Of a stretch of DNA of 64,000 nucleotides, positions 26,818 through 35,573 are shown in pieces; the stretch's first letter is position 1; each line of letters begins with the position of its first letter. The DNA is taken from assembly GCA_008682415.1 (NCBI GenBank), contig VANK01000011.1, positions 166,432 to 230,431 on the forward strand. Reading direction: 5' to 3'. Made by a program: the position numbers and the translations under genes. This stretch comes from Acidobacteria bacterium AB60 (lineage in GTDB: Bacteria > Acidobacteriota > Terriglobia > Terriglobales > Acidobacteriaceae). The notes below the pieces were generated by a model. It was not told the origin of the DNA. It saw only the letters and a program-made list of their open reading frames with translations, and did no database searches.

Positions 26818-28569
26818 CTAAATCACCTCCCGCACCTTGTCCTCTACCACCGTCTGCACGATCTTCGCCGCGTCCTTCTGGCCGCGTAGAAGCGCCTTGG
26901 CAAAGTGGATTGCCTGGTCGGTGTTCACCTTGCCGGGCATCGGCGGCTCATTCGGATCAACAACTGCCTGCACCACCTTGGGCCCGGGATGCGCCAGTGC
27001 GTCGCGCAGTACCCGTTCAGCATCCTCCTGCCGCTCGAGCGTGAAGCCCCGCGCCCCGCAAGCCTCCGCAACCTTGGCGAAATCGATGGGCCAGAGCTCT
27101 ACTCCAAACTCCGGATTACCATCCAGGACCATCTGCTCCCACTTGATCTGGCCCAGCACGTTGTTCTTGATCACGATTACGCACACATTCAACTGGTACT
27201 TCACCAGCGTGGCGAGTTCTGCCATCAACATGCTCAGCCCCCCGTCGCCCACAATGCACACCACCTGGCGGCCGGGATAGGCAATGCTCGCGCCAATGCA
27301 GTAGGGAAGCCCATTCGCCATGGTGGCAAGCGAGCCGGACAACGAGAACTGCATGTCGCCGCGCATCTCGACATAACGCGCCGTCCACGTGGCGATCGTG
27401 CCGCTGTCCGATGCCACGATCGCATCATCATTCAACAACTTGTTCAGCGTGTATGTCACCACCTGAGGCTTCATGGGAAGGTCTTGCCGCTGCCCTCTCT
27501 CCGCCATCAGTTCGTTCCAGTCCTTCATCCGCTCCTGTGCCTTCTTCAGGAAACGACCACCCTTCTTCTCCAAAAGCGGCAACAGTGCCTCCAGAATCAC
27601 CTTCGTATCCCCCACAAGGGCCACATCGGTGGGATAACGCAATCCAATCCGCGTCGGATCGATCTCGATCTGCACGCACTTGGCCCGCCCCGGCTTGGGC
27701 AGGAACTCCATATAAGGGAAGCTCGTCCCGATCATGATCAGCGTGTCGCACTCTTCCATTGCATCCACTGAGGGCGCCGTTCCCAGCAGCCCAAGACCTC
27801 CGGTGGTGTACTGACTGTGATCCGGAAGAACCCCCTTGCCGAGCAGCGCCTTCACCACGGGACCACCCACCGTCTCCGCCAACTGCTCCACCTCCGAACG
27901 CGCGCCGAGCGCGCCTCGGCCAACAAAGATCGTCACCTTCTTGCCCGCGTTGATCACATCGGCTGCCTGCTGTAACACCAGAGCCGCGGGCTTCAAATTG
28001 AGCGGAGCACGCAAGTCGGCACTGTGCTGCGCGACATTGGCCTTGCTCCGATTGCTGTCGGATGCGGCAAACTCCTGAATGTCCTTCGGAATGCAGATGT
28101 GCGCCACGCCTCTTCGCCCATAGGCGGTGCGAATCGCCATGTCCACAACGTTCACCGCGTGCGCGGGCCCCATGATGCGCTGGTTGAACTCCGATACATC
28201 CATGTAGAGCTTGTCGAGATCTACATCCTGTTGATAGTCCATCCCGATCAGGTCATGGAACGTGTGCCCCGTGATGGCCAGTACTGGCTGCTGATCGCAC
28301 TTGGCGTCATATAAGCCATTCAGCAGGTGAATGCCCCCGGGCCCGGATGTGGCCACGCAGACACCGAGCTTCCCGGTGAACTTGGCGTAGCCAACTGCGG
28401 CGAATGCCGCCGCTTCCTCGTGCCGCACCTGGATGAACTTCAACTTGTCCTGATGGGTGCGCAGCGATTCGAAAAATCCATCCACTCCATCCCCAGGCAG
28501 TCCGAAGATCGTGTCCACGCCCCACTCAATCAGGCGCTCGACGACAATATCACTCACCTGTTTCGCCAT
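26818..28569 (-). CDS. Thiamine-diphosphate enzyme, pyruvate oxidase/PoxB-like
   Basis: A 583-residue ThDP-dependent enzyme. The start at 28569 has GAGGAG just upstream. The N-terminal Pyr domain holds the activating Glu in VRHEEAAAFAAVGYAKF, and the PP domain has GDGGLSMLMAELATLVKYQLNVCVIVIKNN-type ThDP/Mg binding (from about 425). Layout and length fit pyruvate oxidase or pyruvate:quinone dehydrogenase (PoxB) rather than acetolactate synthase. I do not see the amphipathic C-terminal membrane helix clearly, so the electron acceptor is open. It is followed by the 8-TM gene after 1 base, which suggests a membrane link. Confidence 0.9.
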   Translation of the reverse strand: MAKQVSDIVVERLIEWGVDTIFGLPGDGVDGFFESLRTHQDKLKFIQVRHEEAAAFAAVGYAKFTGKLGVCVATSGPGGIHLLNGLYDAKCDQQPVLAITGHTFHDLIGMDYQQDVDLDKLYMDVSEFNQRIMGPAHAVNVVDMAIRTAYGRRGVAHICIPKDIQEFAASDSNRSKANVAQHSADLRAPLNLKPAALVLQQAADVINAGKKVTIFVGRGALGARSEVEQLAETVGGPVVKALLGKGVLPDHSQYTTGGLGLLGTAPSVDAMEECDTLIMIGTSFPYMEFLPKPGRAKCVQIEIDPTRIGLRYPTDVALVGDTKVILEALLPLLEKKGGRFLKKAQERMKDWNELMAERGQRQDLPMKPQVVTYTLNKLLNDDAIVASDSGTIATWTARYVEMRGDMQFSLSGSLATMANGLPYCIGASIAYPGRQVVCIVGDGGLSMLMAELATLVKYQLNVCVIVIKNNVLGQIKWEQMVLDGNPEFGVELWPIDFAKVAEACGARGFTLERQEDAERVLRDALAHPGPKVVQAVVDPNEPPMPGKVNTDQAIHFAKALLRGQKDAAKIVQTVVEDKVREVI

Positions 28570-28624
28570 AAACTCCTCGCCATCTCCGTCTAGCGATCGC
28601 CACTCCATCTCATGCTTGCAACCG

Positions 28625-29797
28625 CTAGACCCTGTAACGATCGGCCTCGGTCTTCTTCAACTCGAGACCCATACCGGCTCGCGAGCAGTCGGGGGCCATC
28701 CGGCCGTTCCGCGGCTCGCAAAATCCGTCGAACAACATCTGTTCGATGCGGGCATGGTCGTGAAAGTATTCCATGTGGATCGCTCTCGGAACTGCGCAGC
28801 ACACATGAAGGTGAAGGCTCGGGGCACAGTGCGACGACAAAGGTAGGTTTGCTGCCCAGCACAGGGACCCCGCATCCAGAAACCCGCTGATCCCTCCGCA
28901 CCGCGTGGCGTCCGCCTGTAGCACGCTCACCGCACCCGAATCCACCATGCGACGGAAGTACCATGCCGTGTAGCCGTACTCCCCCGCGGCCACATCCATT
29001 CCCCCCGGCACCCTTTCCCGCACCATCCGCATCCCCGCCAGATCATCTGAGCTCACCGGCTCCTCGAACCAGCGCACACCCGACTCCGAAAACACCTCCG
29101 CCAGCGCCATGGCCTGTGCCGCCGTATAGGCGCCATTCGCGTCCACAAACAACTCAACTTCTTTTCCAACAGCCTCTCGCGCGACACGCACCCGTCGCGG
29201 ATCATCCAGAGGTCGACTCCCAACCTTCATCTTCAATTTTTTGAAGCCCTGCGCTGCCCAGCCCCCCAGCTGCGTCCTCAGTTGTTCATCGTCATAGGAA
29301 GTGAACCCCCCGCTCCCGTACACCTCGATCTCCTCGCGCACGCGGCCCAGCAGGTTCACCAGGGGCGCGTGCAGCAGGCGCGCCCGTAAATCCCACAGCG
29401 CATTGTCGATTGCGGAAATCGCCATCGTCCCAATCCCGCACGTTCCCACATTGCGCACTTGGTGGAACAGTGACTGAACGATTGCCCCATGCGCGAACGG
29501 GTCGCGATCTCGTACCAGCTTGAGGAGCAGATCTTCGGCCAACTTCGCTGTCGCCACGTCAGCATAGGTGTACCCCATACCCCGGACGCTGCCGCACGCA
29601 AGCTCCACCAGCACCAGGGTCGTCTCTTCCCAGGTAAACGTCCCGTCCGCCTCCGGTGCATCAGTCGAAATTCGGTACGCGCTCACGCGTGCCTCAGAGA
29701 TTTTGGACCCGGAATTCAACCCGTCACACCCCCCGGCACTGTATCCCGACAGTCCGATACGATGCGGAGACGGAACCAAAGCGTTGTGTCGTGTCAC
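28625..29797 (-). CDS. Enolase-superfamily (mandelate racemase/muconate lactonizing group) enzyme
   Basis: A 390-residue enzyme that abstracts a proton alpha to a carboxylate, either racemising or dehydrating its substrate. Metal ligands are Asp219 (FVDANG), Glu245 (WFEEP) and Glu273 (AAGEYG). The KxK bases are Lys189 and Lys191, and His323 is in SSHCAPSLHLH. The first about 28 residues are unlike the family, and the conserved part begins at SKISEARVSAYRI. A TTG at 29719 is therefore a possible true start. It lies 55 bases upstream of the ThDP-enzyme gene on the same strand, so it may open that operon. A sugar-acid or aldarate substrate is plausible but not shown. Confidence 0.88.
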   Translation of the reverse strand: MTRHNALVPSPHRIGLSGYSAGGCDGLNSGSKISEARVSAYRISTDAPEADGTFTWEETTLVLVELACGSVRGMGYTYADVATAKLAEDLLLKLVRDRDPFAHGAIVQSLFHQVRNVGTCGIGTMAISAIDNALWDLRARLLHAPLVNLLGRVREEIEVYGSGGFTSYDDEQLRTQLGGWAAQGFKKLKMKVGSRPLDDPRRVRVAREAVGKEVELFVDANGAYTAAQAMALAEVFSESGVRWFEEPVSSDDLAGMRMVRERVPGGMDVAAGEYGYTAWYFRRMVDSGAVSVLQADATRCGGISGFLDAGSLCWAANLPLSSHCAPSLHLHVCCAVPRAIHMEYFHDHARIEQMLFDGFCEPRNGRMAPDCSRAGMGLELKKTEADRYRV

Positions 29798-29974
29798 GAT
29801 ACTTATGGAAAGTGCCTTGACAGACTATCCTCCCCGTCTGCTTCTCGCCATCTTGATCGCCACGGTAAACAAGGAGGGCCGTTCGCACCCGGTTTTCCTC
29901 AGCCTCGCCATTTACCCTGAGAACATACGGAGTCCTCCGGCGCTGACCTCCCGGGCCTCGACTCCCTGATCATC

Positions 29975-32230
29975 ATGACGGAACAGAAAACCCTTCCTCC
30001 CGCGATTCTTCTTCATATTGCTCAAAGCCTGAACCTCCCTCTTCGCGGCATCTCTGCCGTCATCGAACTGATCGACGATGGCGGGACTGTGCCCTTCATC
30101 GCCCGTTACCGCAAAGAAGCCACGGGAAACCTGGATGAGGTGCAGATTCGCGCCATCGAAGAGAAGCTCGCCTACTTTCGCGATCTCCTCGATCGCCGCG
30201 CCACCATCCTTGCCTCCATCGCCGAACAGGGCAAACTCACCGACGAGTTGAAGGCGCGCATCGAAGCAACTCTCGACAAGAGCGAACTCGAAGACCTCTA
30301 CCTGCCCTACAAGCCGAAGCGCCGCACCAAGGCCACCATCGCCCGCGAAAAAGGTCTGGAACCATTGGCCGAATACCTTTGGAACCAGCAACCTGGCCCT
30401 GAGCCGCTCGCCAGCCTCGCCCCCCGATTCGTCAATCCCGAGCTCGGCGTCGCCACCGTCGAAGAGGCCCTCGAGGGCGCGCGCCACATCATCGCCGAAT
30501 GGATCAGCGAGGATGCCAGTCTGCGCAAGGCCCTCCGCCAGCTCATGTTCGATGAGGGCATCGTGCTCAGCCGCAAGATGACCGAGGCAATCGACGAACA
30601 GGAAAAGTTCAAGATGTATTACGAGTACAGCGAGCCGGTGAAGAACATCCCCTCCCATCGCATGCTCGCCATCCGCCGCGGCGAAAGCGAAAATGTGCTC
30701 TACTTCCTCATCGAGGTGGAATCCGAGCGCGCGCTCGCTATCCTGCGCCACCAGGTCCTCAAGCAAGCCGGAGATTGGACACGTGACCTTGAGCTCGCCC
30801 TCGAAGACGCCTGGAAGCGCCTGCTGAATTCCTCCATCCAGGGAGAGATACGGCTCGAGCTCAAGCGCCGCTCTGACACTGAGGCGATCGCCGTCTTCCG
30901 CGACAATCTTTACCATCTCCTGCTGGCGCCGCCCGCCGGCCCCATCTCCGTGCTCGGCATCGATCCCGGTCTGCGCACCGGATGCAAGGTCGCCGTGGTC
31001 GATGAAACCGGCAAGCTCCTCGCCCACGATGTCCTCTACCTTCACACATCGAAGAAAGGCGACGCGGACGCCGCCCTCAAGCTGGAGGCGCTCCTGCGCC
31101 GTCACCATGTCCGCGCCATCGCCATCGGAAACGGAACCGCTTCGCGCGAAACCGACGCCTTCGTCCGGGCCTTTCTGCGCGACAAAGGCATCCAGGACAT
31201 CTTCTCCGTCACTGTGAGCGAGTCCGGCGCCAGCGTCTATTCCGCATCCGACATCGCGCGCCAGGAGTTTCCGGACCTTGACCTCACCGTTCGCGGCGCC
31301 ATCTCCATCGCGCGCCGCCTGCAGGACCCACTCTCTGAACTCGTGAAAGTCGATCCCAAGTCCATCGGCGTCGGGCAGTACCAGCACGATGTCGATCAGC
31401 GCCAGCTCGCCGAATCGCTCGAGAAGGTCGTCGAAAGCTGCGTCAATCGCGTCGGCGTCGATCTCAACACATCTTCGTGGACCCTCCTGCGTCACGTCGC
31501 GGGCATCACCGAGCGCACCGCTCTCAACATCGTGGCCTATCGCAACGAGAAGGGTTCCTTCCGCTCGCGTATGCAGGTGCGCGACGTGCCCGGCATTGGC
31601 CCCAAGACCTTCGAGCAGGCGGCAGGCTTCTTGCGCATTCGCAACGGCGACAATCCGCTGGATTCTACCGCCGTCCACCCGGAGTCTTATCCGGTTGTCG
31701 AACAGATCGCCGCGCTTCTTGACACGCCCGTACCCGAATTGATCAAACGACCTGAAGCTCTGGAGAACGTCGATCGATCCAGGCTCTCCGCCGGCGCGTT
31801 CACGCTCAACGACATCCTGGCCGAATTGCGCAAGCCCGGACGCGATCCCCGTGACAAGTTCGTCGCCCCCAGCTTCCACGAAGACGTGCGCGAGTTATCC
31901 GATGTAAGAGCGGGCATGGTGCTCGAAGGCGTCGTCACCAACGTCACAAAATTCGGGGCCTTCGTCGATATCGGAGTTCATCATGATGGGCTGGTGCACA
32001 TCAGCGAACTCTCCAACCGGTTTATCAAGGATCCGCACGAGGCCGTCAAAACCGGGCAGATCGTCAAGGTCATGGTCCTCAACATCGACGAAAAGGCGAA
32101 ACGGATCGCACTCTCCATCAAGGCTCTCACCGCATCTGCGCCCCGTGCAGCCAAACCGGCGCCAAAAACCCCGCCTAAGATCGAGGATCAGCTCGCCGCC
32201 CTCTCAAACAAGTGGCGCGTCCGCACCTGA
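29975..32230 (+). CDS. tex: Tex-family RNA-binding protein
   Basis: A 751-residue cytoplasmic protein affecting transcription. In order it has the helical Tex N-terminal domain (about 1-190), a YqgF/RuvC-like domain beginning at VLGIDPGLRTGCKVAVVDETG (about 325), a helix-hairpin-helix region (RDVPGIGPKTFEQAAGFLRI, about 535) and a C-terminal S1 domain (GMVLEGVVTNVTKFGAFVDIG, about 645-715). All domains are intact and the length is normal. It is a monocistronic housekeeping gene, divergent from the enolase-superfamily gene and converging on the DHDPS-family gene 13 bases away. Confidence 0.97.
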   Translation: MTEQKTLPPAILLHIAQSLNLPLRGISAVIELIDDGGTVPFIARYRKEATGNLDEVQIRAIEEKLAYFRDLLDRRATILASIAEQGKLTDELKARIEATLDKSELEDLYLPYKPKRRTKATIAREKGLEPLAEYLWNQQPGPEPLASLAPRFVNPELGVATVEEALEGARHIIAEWISEDASLRKALRQLMFDEGIVLSRKMTEAIDEQEKFKMYYEYSEPVKNIPSHRMLAIRRGESENVLYFLIEVESERALAILRHQVLKQAGDWTRDLELALEDAWKRLLNSSIQGEIRLELKRRSDTEAIAVFRDNLYHLLLAPPAGPISVLGIDPGLRTGCKVAVVDETGKLLAHDVLYLHTSKKGDADAALKLEALLRRHHVRAIAIGNGTASRETDAFVRAFLRDKGIQDIFSVTVSESGASVYSASDIARQEFPDLDLTVRGAISIARRLQDPLSELVKVDPKSIGVGQYQHDVDQRQLAESLEKVVESCVNRVGVDLNTSSWTLLRHVAGITERTALNIVAYRNEKGSFRSRMQVRDVPGIGPKTFEQAAGFLRIRNGDNPLDSTAVHPESYPVVEQIAALLDTPVPELIKRPEALENVDRSRLSAGAFTLNDILAELRKPGRDPRDKFVAPSFHEDVRELSDVRAGMVLEGVVTNVTKFGAFVDIGVHHDGLVHISELSNRFIKDPHEAVKTGQIVKVMVLNIDEKAKRIALSIKALTASAPRAAKPAPKTPPKIEDQLAALSNKWRVRT

Positions 32231-32243
32231 GGCGCCTCGTTGC

Positions 32244-33158
32244 TCAAAAGGAAGAGCTGGACCGCGCAGCAGGGGGCCGGCTCGTTTGCGCCTGCTGGAA
32301 AATCGCGCGCGTCTGCGCAAGTTCCTCGCCCACAACCTGTAGCCGCGGCGGCCGCACCCGCGCCGAACCGACCCCCGCCTCTTCCTGTACCTGCTTGATC
32401 AGCTGCACAAACTTGGGAACCGTGTCCATGCGCAGCAACGGCAGAAACCATCGGTAGAGCTCAGACGCGTTCTTCTGGTCACCCCGCGAAGCGAATTCAA
32501 ACAGATCCACTGATTCGCGCGGCAAGGCATTCACCAGGCCCGCCACCCAGCCCACCGCTCCCGCCGCTATCCCCTCCACAATCGCATCATCAACGCCCAC
32601 CATGATCGAAAGCCGCTCCCCCAGCAGCGCCCGAATGGCAGTCACGCGGCGCACGTCAGTCGAGGATTCCTTCACGGCCGCAAGATGATCCGACCTCTCC
32701 GCAAGCTCAACAATCTGCTCCGGCGTAAAGTCTGTCCCATAGGCCACGGGATTGTTGTAGAGCATGGCCGGTAGAGGAGTCGCTCGCAAAACAGCCTCCA
32801 TATGTGCTCGCGTTTCGCGCCAGTCTCCCTGGTAAACGTAAGGTGGCAGGATCATCAAGCCCTGCGCCCCCGCATCGGCCGCCGCCTGCGCAATGCGCAC
32901 TGCCTCCGCGGTCGAGAGAGCTGATACCGCGGCAACCACAGGCACCCCCGGAGTTACCGCCGCAACCATCGTCCTCACAATTGCGATCTTCTCCTCGAAA
33001 GCGAGGGTCGCCGACTCACCCAGCGATCCAAGACAAACAATCCCGCTGCAGCCATTTGCCACCAGCCAGCGAGCTTGCCTCGCCACAAATCCATGATCCA
33101 CGTTCAGTGCTTCATCGAATGCAGTCGTAATCGCCGGCATCACGCCAGTCCATTGCAT
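32244..33158 (-). CDS. DHDPS/NAL-family aldolase, probably pyrroline-4-hydroxy-2-carboxylate deaminase
   Basis: A 304-residue TIM-barrel enzyme. The ATG at 33158 has AAGGAG upstream. Schiff-base Lys163 (AAVKESS) and Tyr134 (YNNP) are present, and the GSLGES loop replaces the GTTGE of dihydrodipicolinate synthase. In bacterial hydroxyproline catabolism a member of this family converts 1-pyrroline-4-hydroxy-2-carboxylate to alpha-ketoglutarate semialdehyde. The adjacent D-amino-acid-oxidase-type gene (10 bases upstream) and hydroxyproline 2-epimerase gene make that role likely. The C-terminal tail (Arg, Pro, Ser-rich) is a little longer than usual. Confidence 0.88.
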   Translation of the reverse strand: MQWTGVMPAITTAFDEALNVDHGFVARQARWLVANGCSGIVCLGSLGESATLAFEEKIAIVRTMVAAVTPGVPVVAAVSALSTAEAVRIAQAAADAGAQGLMILPPYVYQGDWRETRAHMEAVLRATPLPAMLYNNPVAYGTDFTPEQIVELAERSDHLAAVKESSTDVRRVTAIRALLGERLSIMVGVDDAIVEGIAAGAVGWVAGLVNALPRESVDLFEFASRGDQKNASELYRWFLPLLRMDTVPKFVQLIKQVQEEAGVGSARVRPPRLQVVGEELAQTRAIFQQAQTSRPPAARSSSSF

Positions 33159-33168
33159 AGAAACTCCT

Positions 33169-34302
33169 TCAATCTGTCTTTCCGTTCCAATCCGCAAATC
33201 GCGCGGGTAGATACGGTTCGAGACGAATCGGCGACCGCCTGCCTGTGAACGCCGCCGCAATGAGCGCCGCTGTTCCGAGAGACGTCGTAATCCCTAGCCC
33301 CTCGTGTCCGGTCGCCAGCCACACGGATGCGTCCTCAGCCGACGGCCCAATCAACGGCAATTTATCCGGTGTCGCTGCCCGAAACCCCGTCCATGTGCGA
33401 ATCGCCTGCAGCGAAGCGATTCCAGGCATGTACGCGACAGCCCGCTCCAGCATGGCCGTAAGCATGTGCTGTTCCACCGCCCCTTCCTCGCTCCCATACT
33501 GCCGCGATGAACCGATGAGAATCTGCCCGGTGCGCCGTGGCTGCGCGTTGAATGCCACCGAATCAGAACCGACAGAATGCGCGCTCTTCAAATAACCCAG
33601 CTCCACAAGTTGATGGCGCACGAACCCCGGGTACCGGTCCGTGATCACCAGGTGTCCTTTGCGCTTGCGCACAGGGATCTCCGGATGCAGATCGGTCGCC
33701 CACGTCCCGGTGGCATCCACAATTTTCGCCGCCTTCAGTTCGCGCCCATCCTGGCATTGCAACGAACCATCAGCAATGTGCACGACCCGCGTTCCCGCCA
33801 GCAGCGTGGCGCCCGCACTCTCGGCAGCTCGCGCCAGATACACCGCCACCGTAGGTGGATACACCACAGCATCTCCCGGAACAAACAGCGCACCGGTCAG
33901 TCCATCGCGCAGATTGGGCTCAGCCTCTGCGAGCGCGGACGCATCCAGCAGCTCCGCCCCAACCCCGCGCTCCCGGTAGTAAGCCAGTTTGCGCTCCGCC
34001 TCCGCCATCTCTTCTTCGTCTGCGGCCACCCACAACGTGCCCGTGCACTCGTACTCGCAGTTGTCCGGCAGCTCCCTCGCCAACTCTGCCCACAAGAGCT
34101 GGGACACATGCGTCAACGCGAATTGCGCCTCGGAGTCGTCCATCACCACCACGTGCCCCATTCCCGCCGCGGTCGCTCCGCCTCCAATCACGTCCCGCTC
34201 CACAAGCGCGACACGCATCCCTTCCCGTGCGCACGCCGCGGCGCAGGCGGCGCCCACGATGCCCCCGCCCACTACCGCCACGTCGAAGACTGGCGGCGTC
34301 AT
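33169..34302 (-). CDS. FAD-dependent oxidoreductase (DadA/glycine-oxidase type), likely D-hydroxyproline dehydrogenase subunit
   Basis: A 377-residue DAO-family flavoprotein. The FAD-binding motif starts at FDVAVVGGGIVGAACAAACAREG (about residues 5-27), followed by VALVERD. A second signature, KRKGHLVITDRYP, is in the middle. Near the C-terminus, RTWTGFRAATPDKLPLIGPS and ATGHEGLGITTSLGTA match the substrate/FAD closing region of D-amino acid dehydrogenases. The gene overlaps the epimerase by 4 bases. Together with the [2Fe-2S] protein and the FAD/BFD protein encoded divergently, it fits the three-subunit D-hydroxyproline dehydrogenase known from pseudomonads. Confidence 0.88.
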   Translation of the reverse strand: MTPPVFDVAVVGGGIVGAACAAACAREGMRVALVERDVIGGGATAAGMGHVVVMDDSEAQFALTHVSQLLWAELARELPDNCEYECTGTLWVAADEEEMAEAERKLAYYRERGVGAELLDASALAEAEPNLRDGLTGALFVPGDAVVYPPTVAVYLARAAESAGATLLAGTRVVHIADGSLQCQDGRELKAAKIVDATGTWATDLHPEIPVRKRKGHLVITDRYPGFVRHQLVELGYLKSAHSVGSDSVAFNAQPRRTGQILIGSSRQYGSEEGAVEQHMLTAMLERAVAYMPGIASLQAIRTWTGFRAATPDKLPLIGPSAEDASVWLATGHEGLGITTSLGTAALIAAAFTGRRSPIRLEPYLPARFADWNGKTD

Positions 34303-35252
34303 CCCCCAATACCTCGGCGAAAAGGATCCGCTGTGTCGAACAGCAAGGTCGCCTCCGCAGTCACATAAGCCGAACCCGTGATGGACGGGATCACCCTGCC
34401 CTCTTCCAACCGCACGCGCCCTTCAAATACGGTGTCGAGTATCCCCTCCTGCCGCCAAACCTCGCCGGGCTTCAGCTCCCCATCCGCCACCAGGCACGCC
34501 AGCTTCGCGCTCGTACCCGTTCCGCAAGGGGAACGGTCGTAGGCCTTGCCCGGACACAACACAAAATTGCGGCTCTGGTTCCTTCGGTCTCGCGGTTCCC
34601 CGAACAGCTCGACATGGTCGATCTCCGCGCCGTCTCTTCCCGTAACTCCATCCGCGGTCAGTTGCTGGCGCATCGCCCACGCAAGATCGCTCAGGCGATC
34701 GACGCGGCTCAGCTCGAGCGTCTCCTTACTCTCCGTCAGAAAAAACCAGTTCCCGCCCCACGCCACGTCGCCGGTCACCATCCCATATTCCGGCACATCG
34801 ATGGTGACGTCCTTCTTGTATCGATACGCCGCAACATTCTCGACAGTGACTCTGTTCGCCGACTCCAGCTTCGCCCGCACTACGCCCACAGGAGTCTGGA
34901 TGGAATGCTCGCCCGGTCCGATCCGGCCGAGATGTGCCAGCGTCACCCCCAGACCGATCGTTCCATGACCGCACATTCCCAGGTAGCCCGCATTGTTGAA
35001 GAAGATCACCGCCGCGGCGCACTCCGCGGAATCCGGCTCCAGCACCCACGCGCCCACCAGCACGTCCGATCCGCGCGGCTCGCACAAAATCGCCCGTCGC
35101 AGATCATCGTGCTCCCCGCGCAGCTTCGCCATTCGTTCTGCAAGCGTCCCCGCGCCCAGAAGCTCGGCGCCAGACAGAACGCAGCGCGTCGGCTCTCCCG
35201 CCGTATGCGAGTCAACAATCGCGAACCTCTGCGAAGCCATCCCACTTCTCAT
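34299..35252 (-). CDS. Proline racemase family, probable 4-hydroxyproline 2-epimerase
   Basis: A 317-residue cofactor-independent epimerase. Both active-site cysteines are present: Cys94 in GMCGHGTIG and Cys243 in SPCGTGTSA. That separates true racemases and epimerases from the 3-hydroxyproline dehydratases, which lack one of them. The N-terminus has VDSHTAGEPTR, as in hydroxyproline epimerases. Conversion of trans-4-hydroxy-L-proline to cis-4-hydroxy-D-proline would feed the oxidoreductase encoded next. An ATG at residue 5 is an alternative start. The gene is first in its operon and divergent from the [2Fe-2S] gene, with 48 bases between starts. Confidence 0.92.
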   Translation of the reverse strand: MRSGMASQRFAIVDSHTAGEPTRCVLSGAELLGAGTLAERMAKLRGEHDDLRRAILCEPRGSDVLVGAWVLEPDSAECAAAVIFFNNAGYLGMCGHGTIGLGVTLAHLGRIGPGEHSIQTPVGVVRAKLESANRVTVENVAAYRYKKDVTIDVPEYGMVTGDVAWGGNWFFLTESKETLELSRVDRLSDLAWAMRQQLTADGVTGRDGAEIDHVELFGEPRDRRNQSRNFVLCPGKAYDRSPCGTGTSAKLACLVADGELKPGEVWRQEGILDTVFEGRVRLEEGRVIPSITGSAYVTAEATLLFDTADPFRRGIGG

Positions 35253-35258
35253 CGTTTC

Positions 35259-35286
35259 TTGCGAAGTATATCGAACCCGCTACAAT
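35259..35286 (+). promoter_or_regulatory. Candidate promoter for the [2Fe-2S]/oxidoreductase pair
   Basis: TTGCGA (35259-35264) and TACAAT (35281-35286) are separated by 16 bases and resemble sigma-70 -35 and -10 boxes. The ATG at 35301 would then have a very short leader without a clear Shine-Dalgarno sequence. The divergent epimerase promoter must overlap this same 48-base space. Confidence 0.45.
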
Positions 35287-35300
35287 CGAAATCGCTCAGC

Positions 35301-35573
35301 ATGGCCACTGAACCAACCTCCCATCCCGCGCCCGCCGCTGTCGTCACCGTGCGAATCAACGGGCGGCCCTTAAGTGCACCCGCCGGCGCCAGTGTCGCCG
35401 CGGTAATCCTGCAATCAGGAATCCCGTTTCGCACCTCCGTGAGCGGCGAGCCGCGGTCCGCGCTCTGCGGCATGGGCATCTGTGAAGAGTGCCGTGCGAC
35501 AGTTGACGGTGTTCCGCACACCCGCACCTGTCAGCTCTTAGCGGCAGACGGCATGGACATTCGCACCGCATGA
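35301..35573 (+). CDS. (2Fe-2S)-binding small subunit of a D-hydroxyproline-dehydrogenase-like enzyme
   Basis: A 90-residue ferredoxin-like protein. Cys56, Cys61, Cys64 and Cys77 form the plant-type CxxxxCxxC...C cluster site (ALCGMGICEECRAT). The N-terminal strand reads VTVRINGRPLSAPAGASVAAVI. Such proteins are the small subunit of hydrogen-cyanide-synthase-like and hydroxyproline/octopine dehydrogenase complexes. It overlaps the following FAD-protein gene by 4 bases. The much longer open frame extending upstream runs antisense through the epimerase gene and is not real. Confidence 0.9.
   Translation: MATEPTSHPAPAAVVTVRINGRPLSAPAGASVAAVILQSGIPFRTSVSGEPRSALCGMGICEECRATVDGVPHTRTCQLLAADGMDIRTA

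Noticed and set aside
29817..29831. Promoter for tex (TTGACA next to TATCCT)
   Set aside because: The two boxes are almost adjacent, far from a 16-18 base spacing, and alternative partners are weak.
29912..31879. 655-codon open frame antisense to tex
   Set aside because: It lies entirely opposite a clearly real tex gene. Its composition (Gly, Val, Asp, Glu-rich, no motif) is what high-GC codon use produces on the other strand.
33855..35300. Long + strand N-terminal extension of the [2Fe-2S] protein
   Set aside because: The extension is antisense through the epimerase; the ferredoxin-like domain starts at 35301.
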